A model generated the notes under the pieces. That model saw only the letters and a list, made by a program, of their open reading frames with translations, was not told where the DNA came from and made no database searches. The translations under genes were made by a program, and so were the position numbers. Shown one piece after another: positions 34,716 through 42,669 of a stretch of 42,988 nucleotides of DNA (within the stretch, counting starts at the first letter, position 1; every line of letters begins with the position of its first letter). This stretch comes from Deltaproteobacteria bacterium (GTDB lineage Bacteria > Myxococcota_A > Polyangia > HGW-17), in contig JAFGWM010000014.1 of the NCBI GenBank assembly GCA_016937155.1, positions 1-42,988 on the forward strand, written 5' to 3'.

Positions 34716-36938
34716 ATGACTAGACTGGCAGTTATTATTGTTATTATTTCAACGTTTTTTGTAAATTCAGCATTTGCACAAACCACTGATGCTAAATCCG
34801 GTGATAAAAAAACTTCTGCAGACAGTAAAACAGAGGTTCCCACAGGTGTAGTACCTGCATTTGGAAAAATGCCTGCACCCGAAAATAATTCGCCCTCAGC
34901 TGATACCACAAAAAAAACCGACGACAAAGTTGAAGTTGAAAGTATCGCTCCATCAAAAAAATCTGATTCAGAAACCCAACCCGTTAAATATTACAAATAC
35001 AGTACTGCAACTAACACTGCCGGTTCGGGACTGTTTCTCACAATGGATGCCCTTGTAAAAAAACCATGGACTTATTCCTTTGGACTTCATACTGAATTTT
35101 TCAGGTATTCTGATTTCATCGTTTCAGGACAAAATGAAGTTAATACCAGATTTGCAGGTGGTATACATGGAATGCTTTTTCTCCCTGGGGGATTTGAACT
35201 TTTCACAACTATTTATTCATCATCAAACCTGAATGAAAGGGATCCGGTAGTCCTGAGTGCAGAACCTAAAGTTCAAATGGCTCTTGGTGATTTTACTATT
35301 GGTGGTAAATATTCCAGAGAGATCATGCCTGGTCTCAATGTGGGTGGTGCTGTTCAAGCCAAATTTTTCAGTGGTGTAGGAGAGGCATCCCCGGATCTTG
35401 GAGCCACGGCTCTTGGGGGAACTCTTATTGCAACTATCACTCCATCAAAACTTTCAGGAGCAATTCAGTTTCCACTTCGTTTTCATATAAATCTTGGATA
35501 TGTATATGATAACTCCAAATCCCTTATGGAGAATGTACCCTCCGTTGAGGATAACACTTCACTTCAGGTGTTTTATCAGTACCTCATCAGAGAATTTGCA
35601 CTCGGTATCCAGGGAAGCAGAGTTCAGGGAAGTATCGGATTCGAGTACCCAGTCTTTTTCGGAAAATCTGTTATTTCTCCAATTGTGGAATGGGGGTTCA
35701 GATACTATACGGATTCTGCGGATAAAACACTTCTTGACTGGCAGTATCTTGTATCCATAACAGGAGATGTTGGTCCTGAAGATGCCTTTTCTCACAATGT
35801 GATACTTGGTGCTCGCTATGATATTAATTCGAACTTCTCTCTGGCAGCAGGTCTTGATATTACTCTCGCCTATCCGGGATATGCTGTAAGTCCCACTCTG
35901 CCTGTTTATAACATATTTACTCAACTCACTTATAGAAACACTCCATGCGGGAGTTCAGATAAAGAGCCTTCAGTAAAAATCGTAGAAAAAATAAAAGAAA
36001 CAATTAAGTATATAGATAAAAATGCTGATGCTGACAAAAAATTCATTTCAGGGAAAGTAATTACCAGCAATGGAACAGCTATTGCCGGTGCAATTATTTC
36101 ATATTCTGGTACAGGGAAAACAGATCAGGCTACAGATGAGATGGGAACATTCAAAAGTTATCCACTGAAAGTCGGTGAATACTCCATTAATGTTTCCCGT
36201 AAAGGATATATTGCACAAGATATAAAAGTGGTTGTTAAAAAGGATTCAGATACCCAGGTGACGGTGAAACTCGAGAAAAAGATGGATCCGGTGTGCAGCG
36301 TCAAATTTAAGGTCACTGATGCAAAGAAAAAAGTTCTGTCCGCTGGAATAAGAATAGAAGGAAAAAGCCTTGATGGAAAAATCGTTCTTGTGGAACAGAC
36401 CACTGCTGAACAGGGGGAATCCATAGTAAAAATCAAACCTGGAGCATACAGTGTATCTGTAATTAAAAAAGGTTATCTCTCTCGTTCAAAAACTATTACC
36501 ATGACAAAATGTGATGAAAACATTCTCACTTTTGAACTGAAGAAAAAACCAAGACGCAGTTCAGTCAGGGTAAATAAAAAGCGAAAACGAATTTCTATTT
36601 CAAAAAGGATCCATTTCAAGTATAACAGTTCAAGGCTTCGTAATGATGCCTACACTATTTTAGATGAAGTAGCTTCGGTATTAATTGAAAATCCGGATTT
36701 GCTTCTTGTCAGAATTGAAGGACATACAGATAATAAGGGGAGTGGTGACTATAACAAGCGCCTATCTCAGGAGAGGGCTGATGCTGTCAGGAGTTATCTC
36801 ATAAAGCAGGGGGTAAAATCTGACAGACTTGAAGCCAAAGGATATGGCAGAAGTAGACCAAGATATGCAAATATCTCCGAACGACTTCGCCGGAGGAACA
36901 GACGGGTAGAATTTAAAATTCTCAAACAGAAAAAATAG
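34716..36938 (+). CDS. OmpA-family outer-membrane protein with carboxypeptidase-regulatory-like repeats
   Basis: The 740-residue product has GGAGG six bases upstream. The signal peptide is MTRLAVIIVIISTFFVNSAFA. Residues 22-85 are a Lys/Asp/Ser/Thr-rich linker, and about 90-415 look like an outer-membrane beta-barrel (GLHTEFFRYSDFIV, VGGAVQAKFFSG, NLGYVYDNS). Two CarboxypepD_reg-like beta-sandwich repeats follow (about 445-525, ISGKVITSNGTAIAGAIISY; and 530-610). The C-terminal OmpA/Pal peptidoglycan-binding domain (630-735) carries RIEGHTDNKGSGDYNKRLSQ and ERADAVRSYL. It should tether the outer membrane to peptidoglycan. First gene of the co-directional SPFH/CHAT cluster; the next gene is 28 bp downstream. 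Confidence 0.88.
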   Translation: MTRLAVIIVIISTFFVNSAFAQTTDAKSGDKKTSADSKTEVPTGVVPAFGKMPAPENNSPSADTTKKTDDKVEVESIAPSKKSDSETQPVKYYKYSTATNTAGSGLFLTMDALVKKPWTYSFGLHTEFFRYSDFIVSGQNEVNTRFAGGIHGMLFLPGGFELFTTIYSSSNLNERDPVVLSAEPKVQMALGDFTIGGKYSREIMPGLNVGGAVQAKFFSGVGEASPDLGATALGGTLIATITPSKLSGAIQFPLRFHINLGYVYDNSKSLMENVPSVEDNTSLQVFYQYLIREFALGIQGSRVQGSIGFEYPVFFGKSVISPIVEWGFRYYTDSADKTLLDWQYLVSITGDVGPEDAFSHNVILGARYDINSNFSLAAGLDITLAYPGYAVSPTLPVYNIFTQLTYRNTPCGSSDKEPSVKIVEKIKETIKYIDKNADADKKFISGKVITSNGTAIAGAIISYSGTGKTDQATDEMGTFKSYPLKVGEYSINVSRKGYIAQDIKVVVKKDSDTQVTVKLEKKMDPVCSVKFKVTDAKKKVLSAGIRIEGKSLDGKIVLVEQTTAEQGESIVKIKPGAYSVSVIKKGYLSRSKTITMTKCDENILTFELKKKPRRSSVRVNKKRKRISISKRIHFKYNSSRLRNDAYTILDEVASVLIENPDLLLVRIEGHTDNKGSGDYNKRLSQERADAVRSYLIKQGVKSDRLEAKGYGRSRPRYANISERLRRRNRRVEFKILKQKK

Positions 36939-36966
36939 ATTTCTGTTTGTATGAAAGGAGTTACAT

Positions 36967-37314
36967 ATGGGTAAAGACAAAAGTAAAATGATGACAATGA
37001 TCCCGTGGATTGCCACGTTACTTGCTGCTGCTTTCGTCCTTATTACATCAGTTACATTTGGTGGCCCCGGTTTTGGAAAAACATGGCCCCTGATTCCAAC
37101 AGTTTTATTCGCATCTCTTGCAGTAACCTATTATATGGATGATATGACTGCAGCCTGGCCTGGACTCAGTTTTCTGAGTTCTGTGTTTTTATTGTGGCTA
37201 CTGGGAAATACAGGTGTTGCACCATTCAGCAGAACCTGGCCGTTCTTATTACTAATCGCAGTACTACTCATAATAGTTGCCGTAATGTTGAATAAAAATA
37301 AGAAAAAGAAATAA
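36967..37314 (+). CDS. Small four-TM membrane protein
   Basis: The 115-residue product has AAAGGAG seven bases upstream. Four hydrophobic segments lie at about 12-31, 40-58, 65-80 and 88-107, with a Lys-only C-terminal tail (NKNKKKK) expected in the cytoplasm. No family recognised. It lies between the OmpA-type gene and the coiled-coil/SPFH genes with gaps of 28 and 18 bp, so it is probably part of the same transcript and a membrane partner of the SPFH complex (inference). Confidence 0.75.
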   Translation: MGKDKSKMMTMIPWIATLLAAAFVLITSVTFGGPGFGKTWPLIPTVLFASLAVTYYMDDMTAAWPGLSFLSSVFLLWLLGNTGVAPFSRTWPFLLLIAVLLIIVAVMLNKNKKKK

Positions 37315-37332
37315 ATACTGAAGGAGTATTCA

Positions 37333-37818
37333 ATGGCTATACTTGATTACATCATTCCAGGATACAAGGGATACAGAGAAAGAACTGAAGGAAGAGCGAC
37401 AGATAGAGCTTTTCGTGAGTACATGGGAGCAAAACTCAAGGAAGTGCATGATCGTCTTGAAAGAGTTAAGTATGATATTACGTCGGATCTCTCAAAAATC
37501 GCCTTATTGAACGATGCAGAACAAAGTACAATGCTTCTTACAAAAGTTCGTGACCGAATGCGCTGGTCCAATCAGGGATTTGCTGGAAATCTCACAGGAT
37601 CAAAAACTGAAACAGAGGCAGTAAAGGCTATTGAACAGTTTGATCAGGCACTTGAAGAATACAGACAGAATGTTGAGACAGCAATTGGCAATATTGAAAG
37701 TCAGTTTGGCTCGGGGGGTGATATGAAGAGTGCTTTTTATCAGTTGACAACTTCACTGAGACAAATGGACTCTCACATGAACGACAGAGAAAGTCTTCTG
37801 CGCAAAACTATTGGATAG
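37333..37818 (+). CDS. Coiled-coil protein associated with SPFH gene
   Basis: The 161-residue product has AAGGAG upstream. After a short N-terminal amphipathic start (MAILDYIIPGYKGYRERTEG) it is almost entirely helical and charged (AKLKEVHDRLERVKYDITSD, AVKAIEQFDQALEEYRQNVE, MDSHMNDRESLLRKTIG). There is no signal peptide or TM, so it is cytoplasmic. Similar short 'GY+...R..D+..R' coiled-coil proteins, as far as I recall, sit next to YdjI-type SPFH genes in other bacteria. Its position 71 bp before the SPFH gene suggests a peripheral membrane scaffold role, possibly comparable to PspA, but it is not recognisably PspA. Confidence 0.7.
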   Translation: MAILDYIIPGYKGYRERTEGRATDRAFREYMGAKLKEVHDRLERVKYDITSDLSKIALLNDAEQSTMLLTKVRDRMRWSNQGFAGNLTGSKTETEAVKAIEQFDQALEEYRQNVETAIGNIESQFGSGGDMKSAFYQLTTSLRQMDSHMNDRESLLRKTIG

Positions 37819-37889
37819 ATTTTGTTGCTCTAGGCCTCATAGTCAGGTAGTATTTTTTTCAGGTTTTCTGATAACCACAGGAGTTATTC

Positions 37890-39218
37890 ATGGCACTTAT
37901 AGATATTCTTGAATTTCAGGATCAGACTCGGGAAGTTATGGCTAAAAGGCTGCCCGATGATCTTCAGGCTGACATCAAAATGGGCGCCCAGCTTATTGTT
38001 CGTGAAGCTCAGGTAGCCATTTTTTACCGTGGCGGGCAGGCTCTGGATACATTCGGCCCCGGTCGACATACACTCACTACTGCAAATCTGCCAATATTAT
38101 CACAGCTTATCAATCTTCCTTTTGGAGGAAACACTCCTTTTAAGGCAGAAGTTGTATTTGTTGATACAGGACTTATTGATGATCAGAAATGGGGCACTAA
38201 AGAGCCAATTTCCTTCCGTGACACAGTTCTTAAGGTAGTCAGACTGCGTTCTTTCGGAACAATGACCTATAAAATCGTAGATCCTGTTCTTTTCACCAAT
38301 AAGCGTTTGAAGAGTTCATCAAAATACACTTCTTCTGATTTTGCAAACTGGGCCAGAGACAGTGTCGTACAAAGAATGACTGACGTTCTCGGAGAGGTTA
38401 TGAAGAGCATCTTCGACCTCCCTGCTCTTTACGATGAAATCGTTGTTGCTTGTAAGGCAAGACTCTCTGAGGATTTTGCTAAAAATGGTATTGAACTTGA
38501 AGACCTGAGAATTAATGCCATCAGTCCTCCAAAAGAGGTCCAGGAGAAAATTGACGAACGTTCCGGAATGGGACTTTTCGAAGACTCTATGCCAGCTTTC
38601 CAGCAGTATCAAATGGGATATGCTCTGAGAGATGCAGCTAAAAACGAAGGTGGAACAGCCGGTGCTGGTATGGGTATGGGTATGGGACTTGGAATGGGAT
38701 TCATGATGCCTGGAGTTATGGCTCAGGGTATGGCTCCCGGAATGCCTCAGCAGGGAGGAATGCCACCTCAGGGTTATCCTCCTCAGGGATATCAGCAGGG
38801 AATGCCGCCTCAGGGTTATCCTCCTCAGGGATATCAGCAGGGAATGCCACCTCAGGGTTATCCTCCTCAGGGATATCAGCAGGGAATGCCACCTCAGGGT
38901 TATCCTCCTCAGGGAACTGCTGCAGTTGGGGCTGCGGCACCACCATCAAGCCCTCAGGGGTTTGCATGTTCTAGTTGCGGATATGGCCTTGGCCCGGGAC
39001 AGAAATTCTGTCCTAATTGTGGAAAACCGCAGGCAGAGCCAGATAAAGTTCCTTGTGTAAAGTGTCAGTCACCACTTCCCGCCGGTTCTAAATTCTGTCC
39101 CAACTGTGGTTCGTCTCAGGTTCAAAATGCTCCTCAGAATCTTTGTGTCAACTGCCAGAAAGAACTGGCACCAGGAGCCAGATTCTGTCCATATTGTGGA
39201 ACTCCTCAACCAGCCTGA
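37890..39218 (+). CDS. SPFH/stomatin-like (YdjI-type) protein with Pro/Gln repeats and three zinc ribbons
   Basis: The 442-residue product has AGGAG before the ATG. Residues 1-235 are the SPFH/band-7-like region of the YdjI 'virion core protein' type (QLIVREAQVAIFYRGGQALD, FGPGRHTLTTANLPILSQLI, ELEDLRINAISPPKEVQEKI). Residues 250-285 form a Gly/Met linker, and 285-345 are tandem GMPPQGYPPQGYQQ repeats. Residues 355-440 are three consecutive zinc ribbons: CSSCG...FCPNCGK, CVKCQ...FCPNCGS and CVNCQ...FCPYCGT. YdjI of Bacillus belongs to a membrane-stress operon with a PspA paralogue and recruits partners to membrane foci. The same scaffold role here is inference. No TM segment, so it is peripheral. 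Confidence 0.88.
   Translation: MALIDILEFQDQTREVMAKRLPDDLQADIKMGAQLIVREAQVAIFYRGGQALDTFGPGRHTLTTANLPILSQLINLPFGGNTPFKAEVVFVDTGLIDDQKWGTKEPISFRDTVLKVVRLRSFGTMTYKIVDPVLFTNKRLKSSSKYTSSDFANWARDSVVQRMTDVLGEVMKSIFDLPALYDEIVVACKARLSEDFAKNGIELEDLRINAISPPKEVQEKIDERSGMGLFEDSMPAFQQYQMGYALRDAAKNEGGTAGAGMGMGMGLGMGFMMPGVMAQGMAPGMPQQGGMPPQGYPPQGYQQGMPPQGYPPQGYQQGMPPQGYPPQGYQQGMPPQGYPPQGTAAVGAAAPPSSPQGFACSSCGYGLGPGQKFCPNCGKPQAEPDKVPCVKCQSPLPAGSKFCPNCGSSQVQNAPQNLCVNCQKELAPGARFCPYCGTPQPA
38760..38915 (+). repeat. 42-bp tandem repeats encoding GMPPQGYPPQGYQQ
   Basis: Units begin at 38760, 38802, 38844 and 38886 with exact 42-bp spacing: three complete copies and a 30-bp partial. They are nearly identical at the DNA level (one A/G difference in the second copy). 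They encode a Pro/Gln/Gly/Tyr-rich linker, a composition often found in condensate-forming disordered regions. Confidence 0.92.
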
Positions 39219-39245
39219 TGCTGAACTAAATTCAAGGAGATAATT

Positions 39246-40190
39246 ATGTCCGAAGCCTTAGATATAAAAGCAAAAATAATCTACGGAGATATCGTTCTGG
39301 GTGAAAATCTAGAGGTAAGCAATTTCACTACAGACACCTTTGATGTTGCATTTGACGAACCTATGCCTGTGGCAACGGATCTGATAGTGGAAATCTCAGG
39401 CAATGATGCACCATCTAAGGGCAATGCAGTTGTAATTCATGTCTGTGAAGGGGAAAACGATAAATTGCCGGGCATGTCTTTAAGATGGGTGGAAATAAGT
39501 GATGACAGTCTATCAAAGATGTCAGAACTTGTTGAAGGGAATTCCGGAGCTGATCTGGATTCGGCTTCTGAAATTGAATCTGAGAAACCTGTTAAACCCA
39601 CAAAACGTAAACGTAAAAGCAAGAAGGCTGAGCCTGTTTTAGAAGAAGTTGTGGAAGAGAAACCTGAGAATAATGAGGATGTATCCGATACTGATATATC
39701 TGATGAGGCCGGTTCTCCTGAAGAATTTACTGAAACGCCGGATGATTCTGGTGAAACTTCCGCTACTGAAGATGACGACATTTCCGATCATTCTGGAGAA
39801 GTTGATATCTCTGACTCAGCAGAAGTCCCTGCAGAAGATCAGGAAGCTCTTGAATCAGGCGAAAATGAAGCAACTGATTCTTCTAACGAAGTCACCCAGG
39901 AAAGCATGGAATCCGAGGAAGCACCAGTTGAACAATCAGTACCAGCAGTTGTAACTGATGACGATGAAACAGTTGAAATGAGTCAGAGTAATGAAGACTT
40001 TGACACCACAGTGTCGGATGAAAACTCGTCAGAAGAGCCTTTTGAACCGGACACTGGAGACTCTGGCTCAGACGATGATGCTACTGAGGCACAAGTGGAT
40101 GAAGAAGAAAGCTCCGAAGAGAAAACTGAAGAGAAACCCGAAGAAAAGCCCAAACGCAAAAAAGCCCGTAGAAGAAAAAAATCAACCTGA
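39246..40190 (+). CDS. PilZ-like N-domain with long acidic tail and basic C-terminus
   Basis: The 314-residue product has AAGGAG upstream. Residues 1-98 are strand-rich and resemble PilZ-type domains in outline: LEVSNFTTDTFDVAFDEPMP, VATDLIVEISG and LPGMSLRWVEISDDSLSKMS matching the family's final 'GmgvrF...' strand and helix. The RxxxR and [D/N]xSxxG motifs for cyclic-di-GMP are absent. A basic patch (PTKRKRKSKK, near 118) is followed by about 165 residues dominated by Glu, Asp, Ser and Thr, ending in KRKKARRRKKST. The tail is surely disordered and polyampholytic. It lies 27 bp after the SPFH gene and 17 bp before the S66 peptidase gene. Function unknown. Confidence 0.65.
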   Translation: MSEALDIKAKIIYGDIVLGENLEVSNFTTDTFDVAFDEPMPVATDLIVEISGNDAPSKGNAVVIHVCEGENDKLPGMSLRWVEISDDSLSKMSELVEGNSGADLDSASEIESEKPVKPTKRKRKSKKAEPVLEEVVEEKPENNEDVSDTDISDEAGSPEEFTETPDDSGETSATEDDDISDHSGEVDISDSAEVPAEDQEALESGENEATDSSNEVTQESMESEEAPVEQSVPAVVTDDDETVEMSQSNEDFDTTVSDENSSEEPFEPDTGDSGSDDDATEAQVDEEESSEEKTEEKPEEKPKRKKARRRKKST

Positions 40191-40207
40191 TATCCTTACA
40201 GCCTGTT

Positions 40208-41071
40208 ATGAGTCAAAATATAAAAGCAGGAATCGTATTTCCGTCTGGAAAAGTTAAAACTGACATTTTTGAAAATGGATTAAGTCTATTAAAGGATTTC
40301 AGTGACATTGAGATTTTTAAGACAAATTTTGATTATGGATATTTCGCTGGAACTGATATTGAAAGAACAACTACAGTATTAAGGGCACTCCGATCTGATA
40401 GTGATATTTTAATAAGTGCCAGAGGTGGGTTTGGTTCCATAAAAATGGATCTTAAGGCGATACAGGCTGAACTCAAAAAATATCCCAAACCAATTTGTGG
40501 TTTTTCCGATATAACTGTTCTTCTTGAACTATGGTGGAAAACAGATGTGAGATCATTCCATTCACCTGTTATTACCCAGCTGCCTATACTGGAAGATAAC
40601 TCGCTGAATTATTTTATGAAATTTCTTTCAAACGGTACTCTACCACAAATTACTGTAAAACCTGTCCTTAACAGCATCAATAATTCTGACCAGGTTAAAA
40701 TTAAAGCCGGAAATCTCACAGTTTTTGGATCCATTTCCGGGACTTTTCTTTCCCCTGTATTTAAAAATCATTATGTTTTACTGGAAGATATTAATGAACC
40801 TGATTACAAAATTGATAGAATTCTTTCTCAACTGTTTCTAGGAACTGATTTATCACAAAGTCTTGGAATTATTTTGGGTCAATTTTCAGAATGTTCCAGT
40901 AATATAGAAGATATCGTCGTTGATGCTGTGAAAAAATATGCGCCTTCAATATTTATTGGTTCTGGCGCCAATATTGGACACAGTACAACCAACCAGATTG
41001 TTGAATATGGTGGAAACTATACACTCAGGAATATTGGTAGTGATATATATTTTACTCATTCCGGAGAATGA
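40208..41071 (+). CDS. S66-family serine carboxypeptidase (LdcA/MccF-like)
   Basis: The 287-residue product belongs to the S66 family: LD-carboxypeptidases that trim murein tetrapeptides in the cytoplasm, and MccF-type enzymes that inactivate microcin C-like toxins. Signatures: SARGGFGSIKMD; CGFSDITVLLE with the nucleophile Ser100; LLEDINEPDYKIDRILSQLF with Glu193; and the catalytic His258 in IGHSTTN. Spacing of Ser, Glu and His fits the family. No signal peptide, hence cytoplasmic. Its TGA overlaps the start of the CHAT protease gene (ATGA), so translation is coupled. Whether the substrate is peptidoglycan or a peptide conjugate cannot be told from sequence. Confidence 0.9.
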   Translation: MSQNIKAGIVFPSGKVKTDIFENGLSLLKDFSDIEIFKTNFDYGYFAGTDIERTTTVLRALRSDSDILISARGGFGSIKMDLKAIQAELKKYPKPICGFSDITVLLELWWKTDVRSFHSPVITQLPILEDNSLNYFMKFLSNGTLPQITVKPVLNSINNSDQVKIKAGNLTVFGSISGTFLSPVFKNHYVLLEDINEPDYKIDRILSQLFLGTDLSQSLGIILGQFSECSSNIEDIVVDAVKKYAPSIFIGSGANIGHSTTNQIVEYGGNYTLRNIGSDIYFTHSGE

Positions 41072-42669
41072 AATTGAATTTAAAAGTTCTCTTATCTACA
41101 GGAAATTTAATATACACGCTGTCATCGTCAAGAAAGTCCCGAAAATTTACTGTTGAATATTCAACCGAGGTTATTTTTCCTGTTTTAACCGAACTTCAAA
41201 CAGCCTTTCATCATCAGATTACAGGGTCAGATAAAAGTGCTGTAGATCATATTAAAATAATATGTACAAAACTTACAAACAACCTTATACCTGCAACTTT
41301 GAGAAAAGAACTCAGCCACTCATCTGGAAAACTCACTCTCGAAGTAGAAGAAGATCTTTTCTTTATTCCATGGGAATTGCTGGTTATTGAAAATCGTTTT
41401 TTTTGTGATCAGTTTGAGACTGGTCGATTACTCATTCAAAATTCCCCTAGCGTTGATGGTATAGGAACGCATCAGACTTCCAATCAAACTACAATAATCG
41501 TTTCAGACCCCGGAAGTTCGTTATCTTCTTCTATCGAGGAAGGTGAAACAATTCTTGCACTACTCAAAAAATATGGCCATAAAAACATTACGCTTTTAAT
41601 AAATCCTACTATGGACAAAGCATTGTCAGCTATTAGTGAAAGTTTTCTGCTCCATTTCATTGGCCATGGATTTTCAAGTGAGATTGCCTCAGGGTGGAAA
41701 TTTTCTGATGCAACTCTTGGAATTAAGGAAATCCGACAACTTCAGATAAATGGTAGTGCTCCTAAATTCATTTTTTCCAATGCATGTCCTCCTAGAAGTA
41801 GTAATAATCTGGAATCACCAGTCAGCAATGCTGTGGAATTCATTAAAGCAGGCACCCTGGTATTTATTGGCAGCCACTGGGATTTAAAAGATAAAGAAGC
41901 CTCAGACTTTGCTGGTGCTTTCTATCTTGAACTGGCATCCGGAAAGTCGGTTGGGGCATCATTACAGAGCTCTCGTAGTCAACTTTCAGTACAGGGCAGA
42001 GAAAAATCAATAACCTGGGCAACGTATTTTCTCTGTGGAAAACCTGAGTTCAAGTTGTCTGATAACAACACTAATGATATTAATGATTTTATTGGACACA
42101 GAGGCGATTTGCCTGCAAAAAATTCATATGAAGATCTTGGAGAAAAGCTTAAACACTATGATGAATTATGGACGAAAAAAAATAAGTTCTGGCATCATCG
42201 TTTTATTCAAAAATACGCTAAGTTATCACTATGGTTGCTTATTTTAGCTACTTTAGGAATTTTATTCTCCAACGTTTATTTGAGTTCCAGACCATTAAGA
42301 GTTGTTTTTCAGAGACAGGGTGAAATCCTTCCGGAAAATCGTAGGATTGATTTTATGGGGTTTTCAAACAAAGATATACTGAATGAAGTTTCTAACGAAA
42401 AAATTGAGCAATGCTTCATTCGTCATCTTACAACCTTAAAATCTGGAAAGATTTTTGACAAAAGAGGTATTCCCTCAAAAAACATACCAAGTTTTTTTAC
42501 TGTTTCAGGTAAAATATTCAAGGATGAGAATTCAATTCGAATATTTTTAATGGTACATCGAACCTCCGATCGCGCAATACTTTATGCCGATGACTTTCTA
42601 GCATCCACCACTGACGAGTTTCCATGCCTGAAATTAGCAGAATGGTTCAAATCAAAATATCACTTTTAA
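41068..42669 (+). CDS. CHAT (caspase-like) protease with a single TM segment and extracytoplasmic C-domain
   Basis: In the 533-residue product, residues 1-345 form a CHAT domain: LTLEVEEDLFFIPWELLVIE (entry segment), catalytic His200 in LLHFIGHGFS, catalytic Cys240 in FIFSNACPPR, and the following VEFIKAGTLVFIGSHWDLKD, plus SVGASLQSSRSQL typical of the family's end. A positively charged stretch (KKNKFWHHRFIQKYAK) precedes one TM helix (about 390-410: LWLLILATLGILFSNVYL), putting the protease in the cytoplasm. The last 120 residues lie outside and weakly resemble FlgO/TolB-N-type domains (VSGKIFKDENSIRIFLMVHR). CHAT proteases are effectors in bacterial defence and signalling. No TPR or Csx29-like region is present. 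Confidence 0.85.
   Translation: MKLNLKVLLSTGNLIYTLSSSRKSRKFTVEYSTEVIFPVLTELQTAFHHQITGSDKSAVDHIKIICTKLTNNLIPATLRKELSHSSGKLTLEVEEDLFFIPWELLVIENRFFCDQFETGRLLIQNSPSVDGIGTHQTSNQTTIIVSDPGSSLSSSIEEGETILALLKKYGHKNITLLINPTMDKALSAISESFLLHFIGHGFSSEIASGWKFSDATLGIKEIRQLQINGSAPKFIFSNACPPRSSNNLESPVSNAVEFIKAGTLVFIGSHWDLKDKEASDFAGAFYLELASGKSVGASLQSSRSQLSVQGREKSITWATYFLCGKPEFKLSDNNTNDINDFIGHRGDLPAKNSYEDLGEKLKHYDELWTKKNKFWHHRFIQKYAKLSLWLLILATLGILFSNVYLSSRPLRVVFQRQGEILPENRRIDFMGFSNKDILNEVSNEKIEQCFIRHLTTLKSGKIFDKRGIPSKNIPSFFTVSGKIFKDENSIRIFLMVHRTSDRAILYADDFLASTTDEFPCLKLAEWFKSKYHF

Noticed and set aside
38760-38915. CRISPR-like spacing of 42-bp repeats
   Set aside because: Units are contiguous and in frame within the SPFH coding sequence; there are no spacers.
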